Shown: piece by piece, positions 16,160 through 24,711 of the stretch | Numbering within the stretch: position 1 is the stretch's first letter | Layout: the number at the start of each line of letters is the position of its first letter | Source of the DNA: Bradyrhizobium sp. 1 | GTDB taxonomy: Bacteria; Pseudomonadota; Alphaproteobacteria; Rhizobiales; Xanthobacteraceae | Direction: 5' to 3' | NCBI RefSeq assembly: GCF_023073315.1 | Contig: NZ_JADPJH010000037.1 | Location: 254,803-318,802 of the forward strand | DNA: 64,000 nucleotides | The notes under the pieces: generated by a model | Database searches by the model: none | Seen by the model: the letters and a program-made list of their open reading frames with translations, nothing else | What the model was told of the DNA's origin: nothing | Made by a program: the position numbers and the translations under genes

Positions 16160-16328
16160 CCTTCAAAGCCGACCGGGGCTGGCTGGTCGGCACCACTCTG
16201 TTTCGTTGCAGTCAACATGCGGGTCGTGATCTCGTTCCCGCCACTTCAGGCATTTTGTCGTGCCGCGGTTCGTCGCGACTGGGGCGGTGCGGTTAGGAAC
16301 ATCCGTTCCCCGCCGACGTTGGCCGGCC

Positions 16329-16547
16329 ATGACAGACCCCCAATTGCGCGCGCAGTCTTTCGAGATTGCCTGGAAATATCTCGATCATTCCGGGTTGCTC
16401 ACGGGCGAGCATAGAGAGTCAGCCCGCTTCATCCTCGGCAGGATCGACCGGATGATGTTGCGCGGAGAGCGGCGCAGGCTCTTGTTGTCGAACGCAGCGA
16501 TTGATGCGTATCGGCTCAGGCCGGTGCTCGTGGACCTGAATGCATGA
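16329..16547 (+). CDS. Small hypothetical protein
   Basis: This 72-residue soluble helical protein (TDPQLRAQSFEIAWKYLDHS..; basic stretch RMMLRGERRRLLLSN) has no signal or membrane segment. ATG 16329 is chosen because the upstream extension to 16260 is Arg-rich and unlike a normal N-terminus. It resembles short cytoplasmic proteins of unknown function in Bradyrhizobium. There is no operon partner. Confidence 0.5.
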   Translation: MTDPQLRAQSFEIAWKYLDHSGLLTGEHRESARFILGRIDRMMLRGERRRLLLSNAAIDAYRLRPVLVDLNA

Positions 16548-16695
16548 GCGATCCGGTTAGGTGAAACGCGGCATTAACAAATGCGCCGCGTCGATTTTCG
16601 CGGTTACGATTCGTGCTTTGCGAACGAAGCGGAGTCGGACCGTGAACAAACGAAACGCCGGCCGGGTGGCGGGCTGATTTAGTGCCGCGCCTGAA

Positions 16696-16938
16696 TCAAT
16701 CGATCGCCAGGCACTCTTCCACGGCAGGCTTCTGGTGGCCTCGACGCGCCCACGCCTGAACGGCAAAGGCGAGTTCATGCTGGCTCGCCGCGACGTTCGC
16801 GATGGACGCCTGCGCCACCTCGATTCGTTTTGTGACCACACTGGTGTTCACGACGCCCGCATCGATTGCCAAAAACGCCATTGCGATCACGGCAACCGCG
16901 GAAGCGATAGCCATTCTCGTCCATTCGTATGGCAGCAT
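16696..16938 (-). CDS. Small membrane-anchored hypothetical protein
   Basis: This 80-residue protein on the minus strand has an N-terminal transmembrane segment (about 9-30, MAIASAVAVIAMAFLAIDAG) and a polar helical domain outside it (TKRIEVAQASIANVAASQHE). AAGGA lies 7 bp before the ATG (16936-16938), which supports translation. Family unknown. Confidence 0.6.
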   Translation of the reverse strand: MLPYEWTRMAIASAVAVIAMAFLAIDAGVVNTSVVTKRIEVAQASIANVAASQHELAFAVQAWARRGHQKPAVEECLAID

Positions 16939-17166
16939 CGACAGTCCTTATCGGGCGCACGTCGCCCGGCGCATACATAGGGGGCATATGTGCGGTTGAA
17001 AGGGCGGGGCGAGGTGATGCACGCGTTCGTGAAGTACGATTGCGACAGACGATGCAAATGTGCTTCGTGTGATGCTCTTCCAAGGAAGCGCTCGCCCACC
17101 ATCGCCATCTCACGCAACGGACATCGCGCGTTAACCTCGCGCCAGTCTTTGCATTTTGGGCCCGCG

Positions 17167-18717
17167 TCAAAACGGCTTGATGATAGCCATGGAAGCCGAG
17201 CAGAGCTTGCTTTGATATGGATCTGTGTCGACGTGCACGTCTAGGCAGCTGGCCGGATCAGGGGGCTCGGGCAGCGGCGTGCCGCCGTACCGGATCGACT
17301 CCCGATGATAGATCGCGCGCTTCTGAGACGGCTCGTCCGGATCGAAATAAACCGGCGTGTCAGGCATCCGGTGCCGCAGGAACATGATGAGGGAAAGTCT
17401 GGGTTCCCATTCCAGCAGCGGTCCTGTGACGATCAGGCGCGGCTCCTGCCCGGCTTTGCGCTGCGTGGTCAGCCAGTTAGCGATGGCTTGTATTGTCTGT
17501 TCGGTGGACGTGTTGAAGGCCTGCCAGCTGTCGCGGCTGGCGAGAGTCTTGCGTGCGAGCAGTCCCTGATTGACGAGGAGCATAGCGATCGTGCACGCCA
17601 CAGCAAAGCGCAGGGTCCTCTGCGCGGCAGGCCGATTAGGGAGATGGGATAACCGTCCGAGTACGATGGCCGCGACCAGCGAGGTCACTACGAATATTGG
17701 GTAGCCGTAGCGTATCGAGATGGCGTCGTTCTCGCCGGCATAGGTCGCCGCATGCGTGAGATAATAGATCATGAAGCGCATCGCCTCGATTGACAGGGTA
17801 GCAAGCAGCATGGCGATCAGCTCGCGGCCGTCGACCTCGAGAGTGTTCCGGGCCTTTTGTATTGCCGCGATTGCGAGCGCGACCAGCAGCGCGATCGTGA
17901 TCCATGCCGTGCGGTCGTGATGCCAATGCCGCAAATAACTCTTCAGGGGCAGCGTGAGCGGGATGATGCCGTCCGTCGCGGTGGGCGTCGTTTTGACCAG
18001 AAGCAGCAGCACAACCGCGCCGCAGGGAATGCAGACCGCGCCCACGATGGCCATTCTGCGGTTGGCGAGGAGTGCGCCGCAGGTCGCGAGCAATCCACCG
18101 ATCGCGATCAGGAATACCGAACTCGGCTCTTTTGTCGTGGCGTAGGTCAGCGCGGCGACGATGGCCAGCGCAAGCAGGATCGGACGCCCCTCGGTGATCC
18201 AGCGCCAACAGAAATAGATCGCGATGGTGCCGATCAGGATGCAATCGATCTCGACCGGACCGAGGCGGGGCATGATGTCCGACCATGCCGGGTGACCGAA
18301 ATAGAGCGCCGAAAACAGCAGGCCGATCACAAGCCCGAAGCGCCGGTAGACCAGCGTGAACAGCATGGTTGCAGTGGCGACATAGATTGCGAACGCCGCG
18401 ATGTACCAGAGACGGAAATTGTCGCCGAACAAATAGATCTGCAGCGACTTGAAGGGGTAATGGAACGGCCGGAAGCGCTCGGCTTTGCCAATCGTTGCGA
18501 ACGACTGGAAATCATCCGTCTGCCGGAGATCCTCGAGAACGTCCGCAGCCGGAGCCGTTGCCGACGATCCCAGCGGGGCGATGATGTCGTGATCGTCGAC
18601 GAGTGCGGGGTAAGCGCGATCGAGGAACTGGGCGAAGTGGAAGATGAGAATAACGGACAGGATGGCAGCAAACCAGGCGGGGACATTGATCAGTCGATGA
18701 TGATCTGCCACGTGCAC
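17167..18717 (-). CDS. Polytopic membrane protein, GT-C glycosyltransferase-like
   Basis: This 516-residue integral membrane protein has about ten hydrophobic segments and a C-terminal soluble domain (about 410-516). An acidic loop after the first membrane segment (ALVDDHDIIAPLG) and the later loop with FRPFHYPFKSLQIYLFG resemble the first periplasmic loop of GT-C type enzymes that use lipid-linked sugars, where paired acidic residues are catalytic. No specific family is certain. Start is GTG 18717 (18715-18717) with GAAGC upstream; a second GTG two codons later is possible. It is a single gene between small genes and tRNA-Arg. Confidence 0.65.
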   Translation of the reverse strand: MHVADHHRLINVPAWFAAILSVILIFHFAQFLDRAYPALVDDHDIIAPLGSSATAPAADVLEDLRQTDDFQSFATIGKAERFRPFHYPFKSLQIYLFGDNFRLWYIAAFAIYVATATMLFTLVYRRFGLVIGLLFSALYFGHPAWSDIMPRLGPVEIDCILIGTIAIYFCWRWITEGRPILLALAIVAALTYATTKEPSSVFLIAIGGLLATCGALLANRRMAIVGAVCIPCGAVVLLLLVKTTPTATDGIIPLTLPLKSYLRHWHHDRTAWITIALLVALAIAAIQKARNTLEVDGRELIAMLLATLSIEAMRFMIYYLTHAATYAGENDAISIRYGYPIFVVTSLVAAIVLGRLSHLPNRPAAQRTLRFAVACTIAMLLVNQGLLARKTLASRDSWQAFNTSTEQTIQAIANWLTTQRKAGQEPRLIVTGPLLEWEPRLSLIMFLRHRMPDTPVYFDPDEPSQKRAIYHRESIRYGGTPLPEPPDPASCLDVHVDTDPYQSKLCSASMAIIKPF

Positions 18718-18729
18718 TCTGCTTCAATT

Positions 18730-18957
18730 TCAGATTGTGGGTGCATGGCTAATCGATGCTGACGCGGTTGGCAAATGCCGGAGGTGGGCAGCCCGATCTT
18801 TTCCCGTCAGAGGACCAATCGATAGGTTTTTGCGCGCTTGCTCCGCGGCTCTGTCGCCGGCTTGCCGGTTTTGAGCGCGAATCATACCGATGCGGGCCAG
18901 CATGGTCTGGCCGTTGCGCTCGGCGACCAGCAGCAGCGCCTCGGTCGCGCCGTCCAC
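18730..18957 (-). CDS. Small hypothetical protein
   Basis: This 75-residue minus-strand frame has a GTG start. The first 30 residues (TEALLLVAERNGQTMLARIG MIRAQNR pattern) resemble a recurring short Bradyrhizobium protein family that I recall only by pattern. The rest is unremarkable. The ribosome-binding site is weak (GGCCGGA). It could be non-coding. Confidence 0.35.
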   Translation of the reverse strand: MDGATEALLLVAERNGQTMLARIGMIRAQNRQAGDRAAEQARKNLSIGPLTGKDRAAHLRHLPTASASISHAPTI

Positions 18958-19025
18958 TCCGGCCGCTGCTGCGTCGCGGCCGGCACGGCGGAGATGTGGT
19001 TGCTGGCGATGTCTAAGGTATTTGC

Positions 19026-19102
19026 TGGCGATCCCGGCAGGAATCGAACCTGCAACCCTCAGAGTAGAAATCTGATGCTCTATCCAGTTGAGCTACGGGA
19101 CC
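19026..19102 (-). tRNA. tRNA-Arg (anticodon UCU)
   Basis: A 77-base cloverleaf. The acceptor stem GGTCCCG pairs with CGGGATC (one G-T). The D-arm contains AGCTCAACTGGATAGAGC. The anticodon stem TCAGA/TCTGA encloses loop TTTCTAC, so the anticodon is TCT. The T-arm is GCAGG-TTCGATT-CCTGC, and the discriminator G is followed by an encoded CCA. It decodes AGA, a rare codon in this GC-rich genome. No integrase or attachment-site duplication was seen beside it. Confidence 0.95.
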
Positions 19103-19506
19103 GTCTTGAGCCGCCCCGGTTTTGGGGGCCAGCCGTTCATCTACCATGCCAATATGAAAAATCTGGTCTTTCGCCAAGCCTGAACCGAACCGTTTTCGCA
19201 CTTAAAGCGACAAAGCGGAACGGTGGGGTGTCAGGGTGCCGGGTTGAGCGGCAGCGGAGCGGACGATGGTTCACATCGCCGGGAACGCTGATCAGCTTCC
19301 GGGACACGGCCGCCGGTCGACTGGTCGGATATGGCTGCGCCATCAGGACGGCGTGCGCGGCGATATCTTGATTGGTCTCCTTTGGGCTTGCCTTGCCATG
19401 GCGAATGCGACGATTTGCACCTTTGGTTCCATCGCCTTGAGTCCGTCACCTTTCCGAGCATTTCATGCTGCCGCGGTGCTTGTCCGCGATTTCCGGGAGT
19501 CCATCC
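19103..19506. other. 404-bp intergenic region before the alpha-2-macroglobulin gene
   Basis: It contains the tRNA-Arg promoter (minus strand) and the promoter and leader of the macroglobulin gene. Short open frames occur on both strands but none has a good start site or familiar composition. No repeat or hairpin of note was found. Confidence 0.5.
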
Positions 19507-22500
19507 ATGATCGGTCTTGTTCGCGCCGTCACACTCTGCGCCGCGCTGGTGTTCGGCCTTTCGGCCGCGCAGGCCGCCGACAAAGCCTTCAAGCGCGACG
19601 ATCTCGCTGATTCCGCGATCAAGCTGGAAGCGCAGATCAAGAGCGAGGCGGGGCCGGTCGCCAAGACCAATGCAACGCTGAAAACGGACGCCGACGCCGC
19701 CTTCCGCCGCAACGACTACCGCACCGGCCTGTCGGTGCTCGGTCAGATCGCGGCAACCACGCCTGAAGATACCGGCAACTGGCTGCGGCTTGCCAAGGTG
19801 ATCTTCCAGATCACGCCAAAAAGCTCGAGCGAGCAGACGTTCCTCCTGGAGCGCGCCTCGACCGCCGCCTACATCGCCTATCAGCGCGCCGGCAATCCGG
19901 GCGAGGAGGCGGATGCGCTCGCGGTGCTCGGCAAGTCGCTGTCTGAACGCAAGCTTTGGCGGCCATCGCTGGATGCGCTGCGGCTGTCGCTTGATATGCG
20001 CGAGGTCGCCGACGTCCGCGGCCAATATGAGAAGATGCGCGACGAGCACGGTTTCCGGCTGCTCGACTATACCGTGGATTCGGATTCGGCCAGCCCGCGC
20101 GCCTGCTTCCAGTTCTCGGAGGAGCTCGCCAAGCGCACCGATTTTGCGCCATACCTCGCGCTGGCGGGCCAGGACAAGCCGGCGCTGTCGGCCGAGGGCA
20201 AGCAGCTCTGCGTCGACGGGCTCAAGCACGGCGAGCGCTACAACATCAATCTGCGCGCTGGCCTGCCGTCCACGGTAAAGGAGGGCCTGCCGAAATCGGC
20301 CGAGTTCAACGTCTATGTGCGCGACCGCAAGCCGTTCGTGCGCTTCACCAGCCGCGCCTATGTGCTGCCCAGGACCGGTCAGCGCGGCATTCCCGTGGTC
20401 AGCGTCAACACGCCCGCGGTCAACATCAATGTCTTCCGGATCGGCGACCGCAATCTGATCAACACGGTCGTCGACAGCGATTTCCAGAAGACGCTGTCAA
20501 AATATCAGCTCAGCGATCTCGGCGGCGAGCGCGGCGTGAAAGTCTGGACCGGCGAGCTCGCGACCGCGATGACGCTGAACCAGGACGTCACCACCGCATT
20601 CCCGGTCGACCAGGCGCTCGGCGAACTCCAGCCCGGCGTCTACGTGATGACGGCTGCCGCCAAGGGCCCGGGCTCGGACGACGACTATCAGCTCGCCACG
20701 CAATGGTTCATCGTCTCCGATCTCGGTGTCACCGCCTATTCCGGCAATGACGGCATCCATGTGTTCGTCAACTCGCTGGCCTCGACCGATCCGGTCGGCA
20801 AAGCTGAGGTGCGGCTGGTTGCGCGCAACAACGAGATTTTGGCCACCCGCAAGACCGACGATAGCGGCCATGTCCTGTTCGAGGCGGGCCTTGCGCGCGG
20901 CGAGGGCGGTTTGTCACCGGCGATGCTGACGGTTACCGGTGAGAAGGCGGACTACGCCTTCCTCAGCCTGAGGACCTCGGCCTTCGACCTGTCCGACCGT
21001 GGCGTTGCGGGCCGCGCGGTGCCTGCTGGTGCCGACGCCTTCGTCTATGCCGAGCGCGGCGTCTACCGCTCCAGCGAGACCGTCTATCTCACCGCGCTCC
21101 TGCGCGACGGGCAGGGCAATGCCGTCACTGGCGGGCCGATGACGCTGGTGATCGAACGCCCCGACGGCGTCGAATACCGCCGCGCGGTGCTGGCTGACCA
21201 GGGCGCCGGTGGCCGCTCGCTATCCGTGCCGCTCAACTCGGCCGTCCCGACCGGGACCTGGCGGGTGCGCGCCTTCACTGATCCGAAGGGCTCGTCGGTC
21301 GGCGAGACCTCCTTCCTGGTCGAAGACTACGTCGCCGATCGGATCGAATTCGACTTGTCTGCCAAGGATAAGCTGATCAAAGCTAACGCTCCAGTGGAGC
21401 TTAAGGCGGACGGTCATTTCCTCTATGGCGCGCCCGCATCCGGCCTCCAGCTCGAAGGCGACATGCTGATCGTGCCCGCGAGCGAACGTCCGGGCTTTTC
21501 CGGATACCAGTTCGGCGTCGCCGACGAGGAGACCACCTCGAACCAGCGCACGCCGCTGGAGAATCTGCCGGAAGCCGACGCCAATGGTGTCGCCACCTTC
21601 CCGGTGACGCTGGACAAGCAGCCGGCTTCGACGCGTCCGCAGGAGGCGCAGATCTTCGTCCGCATGGTCGAGACCGGCGGCCGCGCCGTCGAGCGCAAGC
21701 TCGTGCTGCCGGTGGCACCCGCCAACGCTATGATCGGCATCAAGCCGCTCTTCGCAGACAAGAACGTCGCCGAGGGGGACAAGGCCGAGTTCGATGTCGT
21801 GTTCGTCTCGCCCGAGGGCGAGAAGCTGCGCCGCGACGGCCTGCGCTACGAGCTCCTGAAGATGGAGTCGCGTTACCAATGGTATCGCCAGAACAATTAC
21901 TGGGAGTATGAGCCGGTCAAGTCGACCTCGCGCGTTTCCGACGGTGACGTGACGATTGCGGCCGACAAGCCTTCACGGATATCGCTGGCGCCGCGGCCCG
22001 GCCGCTACCGGCTCGACGTCAAGTCGAACGACGCCGACGGCCCGGTGACCTCGGTGCAGTTCGACGTCGGCTGGTATTCCGACGGCAGCGCCGACACGCC
22101 AGACCTGCTGGAGACCTCGATCGACAAACCGCAATACGCTTCCGGCGATACCATGGCCGTGTCGGTCAACGTGCGCTCGGCGGGCAAGCTCACCATCAAC
22201 GTGCTCGGCGACCGCCTGCTGACCACGCAGACCATCGACGTCAAGGAAGGCACCGCGCAGGTAAAACTCCCGGTCGGCAAGGACTGGGGCACCGGCGCCT
22301 ATGTGGTGGCGACGCTGCGCCGTCCGCTCGATGCAGCGGCCCAGCGCATGCCGGGTCGCGCGATAGGGCTGAAGTGGTTCGGCATCGACAAGCAGACCCG
22401 CACGTTACAAGTGAAGCTGACGCCGCCGGCGCTGATCCGGCCGAATGCGATGCTGAAGATCCCGGTCAAGCTCGACGGGCTCAATCCGGGCGAGGACGCC

Positions 22501-24711
22501 AAAATCGTCATCGCCGCGGTCGATGTCGGCATCCTCAACCTCACCAATTACAAGCCGCCGGCGCCGGACGATTACTATCTCGGCCAGCGCCGCCTGAGCG
22601 CGGAGATCCGCGATCTCTATGGGCAACTGATCGACGGCATGTCGGGCACGCGCGGCCAGATCAAGTCCGGCGGCGACGCCGGTGCGGCCGATCTCCAGGG
22701 CTCACCGCCTGCGCAGAAGCCGCTCGCGCTCTATTCGGGCATCGTCACGGTTGCCGCCGATGGTACAGCGGAGGTGAGTTTTGACATCCCCGAGTTCGCC
22801 GGCACCGCGCGCGTCATGGCGGTGGCGTGGACCGCGACAAAACTCGGCCGCGCCAACATTGATGTCGTGATCCGCGACCCCGTGGTGCTGACCACGACCC
22901 TGCCGCGCTTCCTGCTCAATGGCGACCACGGCACGGTCAATCTCGAGATCGACAATGTCGAGGGCCAGGCCGGCGACTACGCCATCAACGTCAGGACGGG
23001 CGGTCCGGTGAAGATGACCGGCAATCCCGCCACCACGGTGAAGCTCGCCGCCAAGCAGCGCAACTCGTTCGCGCTCGCAATCGATGCGACCGCGGCGGGG
23101 CAGGCGACGCTCGATGTCGACATCAAGGGGCCGAATGGCTTGGCGCTCGCGCGCCACTACGCGCTCGACGTCAAGGCGGCGACGCAGGTGCTGGCGCGGC
23201 GCTCGATCCGGACGCTGGCGAAAGGCGAGAGCCTGACGCTGACCTCGGACATGTTCGCCGACCTCGTGCCGGGCACCGGCAGCGTCTCGGTGTCGGCGAG
23301 CCTGTCGACCGCGCTCGATGCGGCGACGATCCTCAAAGCGCTGGATCGTTATCCCTATGGCTGCTCGGAGCAGATCACGAGCCGCGCGCTGCCGCTGCTC
23401 TATGTCAACGATCTCGCGGCCGGCGCCCATCTCGCGATGGACACCGAGGTCGACCAGCGAATCCGCGACGCCATCGAGCGGCTTTTGGCCCGTCAGGGCT
23501 CCAACGGCTCGTTCGGCCTGTGGTCGGCCGGCGGCGACGATGCCTGGCTCGACGCGTACGTGACGGACTTCCTGACCCGGGCCCGTGAAAAGGGCTTTGT
23601 GGTGCCTGACGTCCTGTTCAAGACCGCTCTGGATCGCATCCGCAACTCCGTCGTCAACGGCAACGAGCCGGAGAAGGACGGCGGCCGCGATCTCGCTTAC
23701 GGCCTCTACGTGCTCGCGCGCAACGGCGCAGCTCCCATCGGCGATCTTCGCTATCTCGCCGACACCAAGCTGAACAATCTGGCAACGCCGATTGCGAAGT
23801 CGCAGCTCGCGGCGGCGCTCGCACTCGTCGGCGATCGCAACCGTGCCGAACGTGTCTACGGAGCCGCGCTCGACAGCCTCGCGCCAAAACCCGTGCTGGA
23901 GTTCGGCCGCACCGACTACGGCTCGCAGCTCCGCGATGCCGCAGCGCTCGTGTCGCTTGCGAGCGAAGGCAACGCGCCGAAGGCGACGCTGACGCAGGCT
24001 GTGACCCGGGTCGAGACCGCGCGCGGGCTGACGCCCTACACCTCGACGCAGGAGAATGCGTGGCTGGTGCTGGCCGCGCGCGCGCTCGCCAAGGAAAACC
24101 TCTCGATCGAGGTTGACGGCCAGAGCATCAAGACTGCGCTCTATCGCAGCTACAAGGCCGATACGCTGAGCGGCAAGCCGCTGAAGATCACCAACACCGG
24201 CGATGCGCCGATTCAGGCGGTGATCTCGGTGTCAGGCTCGCCGGTGACGCCGGAGCCGGCGGCATCGAACGGCTTCAAGATCGAGCGCAGCTACTTCACG
24301 CTCGACGGCAAGCCTGCCGACATCAGCAAGGTCAAGCAGAACGACCGCTTTGCCGTGGTGCTGAAGATCACCGAGGCCAAGCCCGAATACGGTCACATCA
24401 TGGTGTCCGACTATCTGCCGGCTGGTTTGGAGATCGACAATCCAAAACTGGTGTCGTCGGGTGACAGCGGTACGCTCGGCTGGATCGAGGACGGCGTGGA
24501 GCCCAAGGATACCGAGTTCCGCGACGACCGCTTCACCGCGGCGGTTGATCGGGCCTCGGACTCCAAGGCGGTCTTCACCGTCGCCTATGTCGCGCGCGCG
24601 GTCTCGCCCGGCAAATACGTGCTGCCGCAGGCCTATGTCGAGGACATGTACAACCCCTCGCGCTACGGCCGGACGGGCACGGGCAATGTCGAGGTGCGGG
24701 CGGCGAAGTGA
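19507..24711 (+). CDS. Bacterial alpha-2-macroglobulin family protein (YfhM-like)
   Basis: This 1734-residue periplasmic protease-trapping protein has a signal peptide at 1-24 (ending AAQA-AD). The middle carries the MG (fibronectin-like) domains. The thioester motif YPYGCSEQ is intact, with Cys1286 and Gln1289 able to form the internal thioester that captures attacking proteases. It is followed by the alpha-helical thioester domain (WSAGGDDAWLDAYVTDFL) and C-terminal MG domains. The protein is slightly longer than E. coli YfhM. ATG 19507 follows GGGAG and gives a clean signal peptide; an upstream in-frame ATG at 19465 does not. It overlaps the PBP1C gene, its usual partner: the pair is thought to defend and repair the periplasm after outer-membrane breach. 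Confidence 0.95.
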   Translation: MIGLVRAVTLCAALVFGLSAAQAADKAFKRDDLADSAIKLEAQIKSEAGPVAKTNATLKTDADAAFRRNDYRTGLSVLGQIAATTPEDTGNWLRLAKVIFQITPKSSSEQTFLLERASTAAYIAYQRAGNPGEEADALAVLGKSLSERKLWRPSLDALRLSLDMREVADVRGQYEKMRDEHGFRLLDYTVDSDSASPRACFQFSEELAKRTDFAPYLALAGQDKPALSAEGKQLCVDGLKHGERYNINLRAGLPSTVKEGLPKSAEFNVYVRDRKPFVRFTSRAYVLPRTGQRGIPVVSVNTPAVNINVFRIGDRNLINTVVDSDFQKTLSKYQLSDLGGERGVKVWTGELATAMTLNQDVTTAFPVDQALGELQPGVYVMTAAAKGPGSDDDYQLATQWFIVSDLGVTAYSGNDGIHVFVNSLASTDPVGKAEVRLVARNNEILATRKTDDSGHVLFEAGLARGEGGLSPAMLTVTGEKADYAFLSLRTSAFDLSDRGVAGRAVPAGADAFVYAERGVYRSSETVYLTALLRDGQGNAVTGGPMTLVIERPDGVEYRRAVLADQGAGGRSLSVPLNSAVPTGTWRVRAFTDPKGSSVGETSFLVEDYVADRIEFDLSAKDKLIKANAPVELKADGHFLYGAPASGLQLEGDMLIVPASERPGFSGYQFGVADEETTSNQRTPLENLPEADANGVATFPVTLDKQPASTRPQEAQIFVRMVETGGRAVERKLVLPVAPANAMIGIKPLFADKNVAEGDKAEFDVVFVSPEGEKLRRDGLRYELLKMESRYQWYRQNNYWEYEPVKSTSRVSDGDVTIAADKPSRISLAPRPGRYRLDVKSNDADGPVTSVQFDVGWYSDGSADTPDLLETSIDKPQYASGDTMAVSVNVRSAGKLTINVLGDRLLTTQTIDVKEGTAQVKLPVGKDWGTGAYVVATLRRPLDAAAQRMPGRAIGLKWFGIDKQTRTLQVKLTPPALIRPNAMLKIPVKLDGLNPGEDAKIVIAAVDVGILNLTNYKPPAPDDYYLGQRRLSAEIRDLYGQLIDGMSGTRGQIKSGGDAGAADLQGSPPAQKPLALYSGIVTVAADGTAEVSFDIPEFAGTARVMAVAWTATKLGRANIDVVIRDPVVLTTTLPRFLLNGDHGTVNLEIDNVEGQAGDYAINVRTGGPVKMTGNPATTVKLAAKQRNSFALAIDATAAGQATLDVDIKGPNGLALARHYALDVKAATQVLARRSIRTLAKGESLTLTSDMFADLVPGTGSVSVSASLSTALDAATILKALDRYPYGCSEQITSRALPLLYVNDLAAGAHLAMDTEVDQRIRDAIERLLARQGSNGSFGLWSAGGDDAWLDAYVTDFLTRAREKGFVVPDVLFKTALDRIRNSVVNGNEPEKDGGRDLAYGLYVLARNGAAPIGDLRYLADTKLNNLATPIAKSQLAAALALVGDRNRAERVYGAALDSLAPKPVLEFGRTDYGSQLRDAAALVSLASEGNAPKATLTQAVTRVETARGLTPYTSTQENAWLVLAARALAKENLSIEVDGQSIKTALYRSYKADTLSGKPLKITNTGDAPIQAVISVSGSPVTPEPAASNGFKIERSYFTLDGKPADISKVKQNDRFAVVLKITEAKPEYGHIMVSDYLPAGLEIDNPKLVSSGDSGTLGWIEDGVEPKDTEFRDDRFTAAVDRASDSKAVFTVAYVARAVSPGKYVLPQAYVEDMYNPSRYGRTGTGNVEVRAAK

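Noticed and set aside
19026..19102. tRNA-Arg as a phage or island attachment site
   Set aside because: No integrase gene and no direct repeat of the tRNA 3' end was found within the window.
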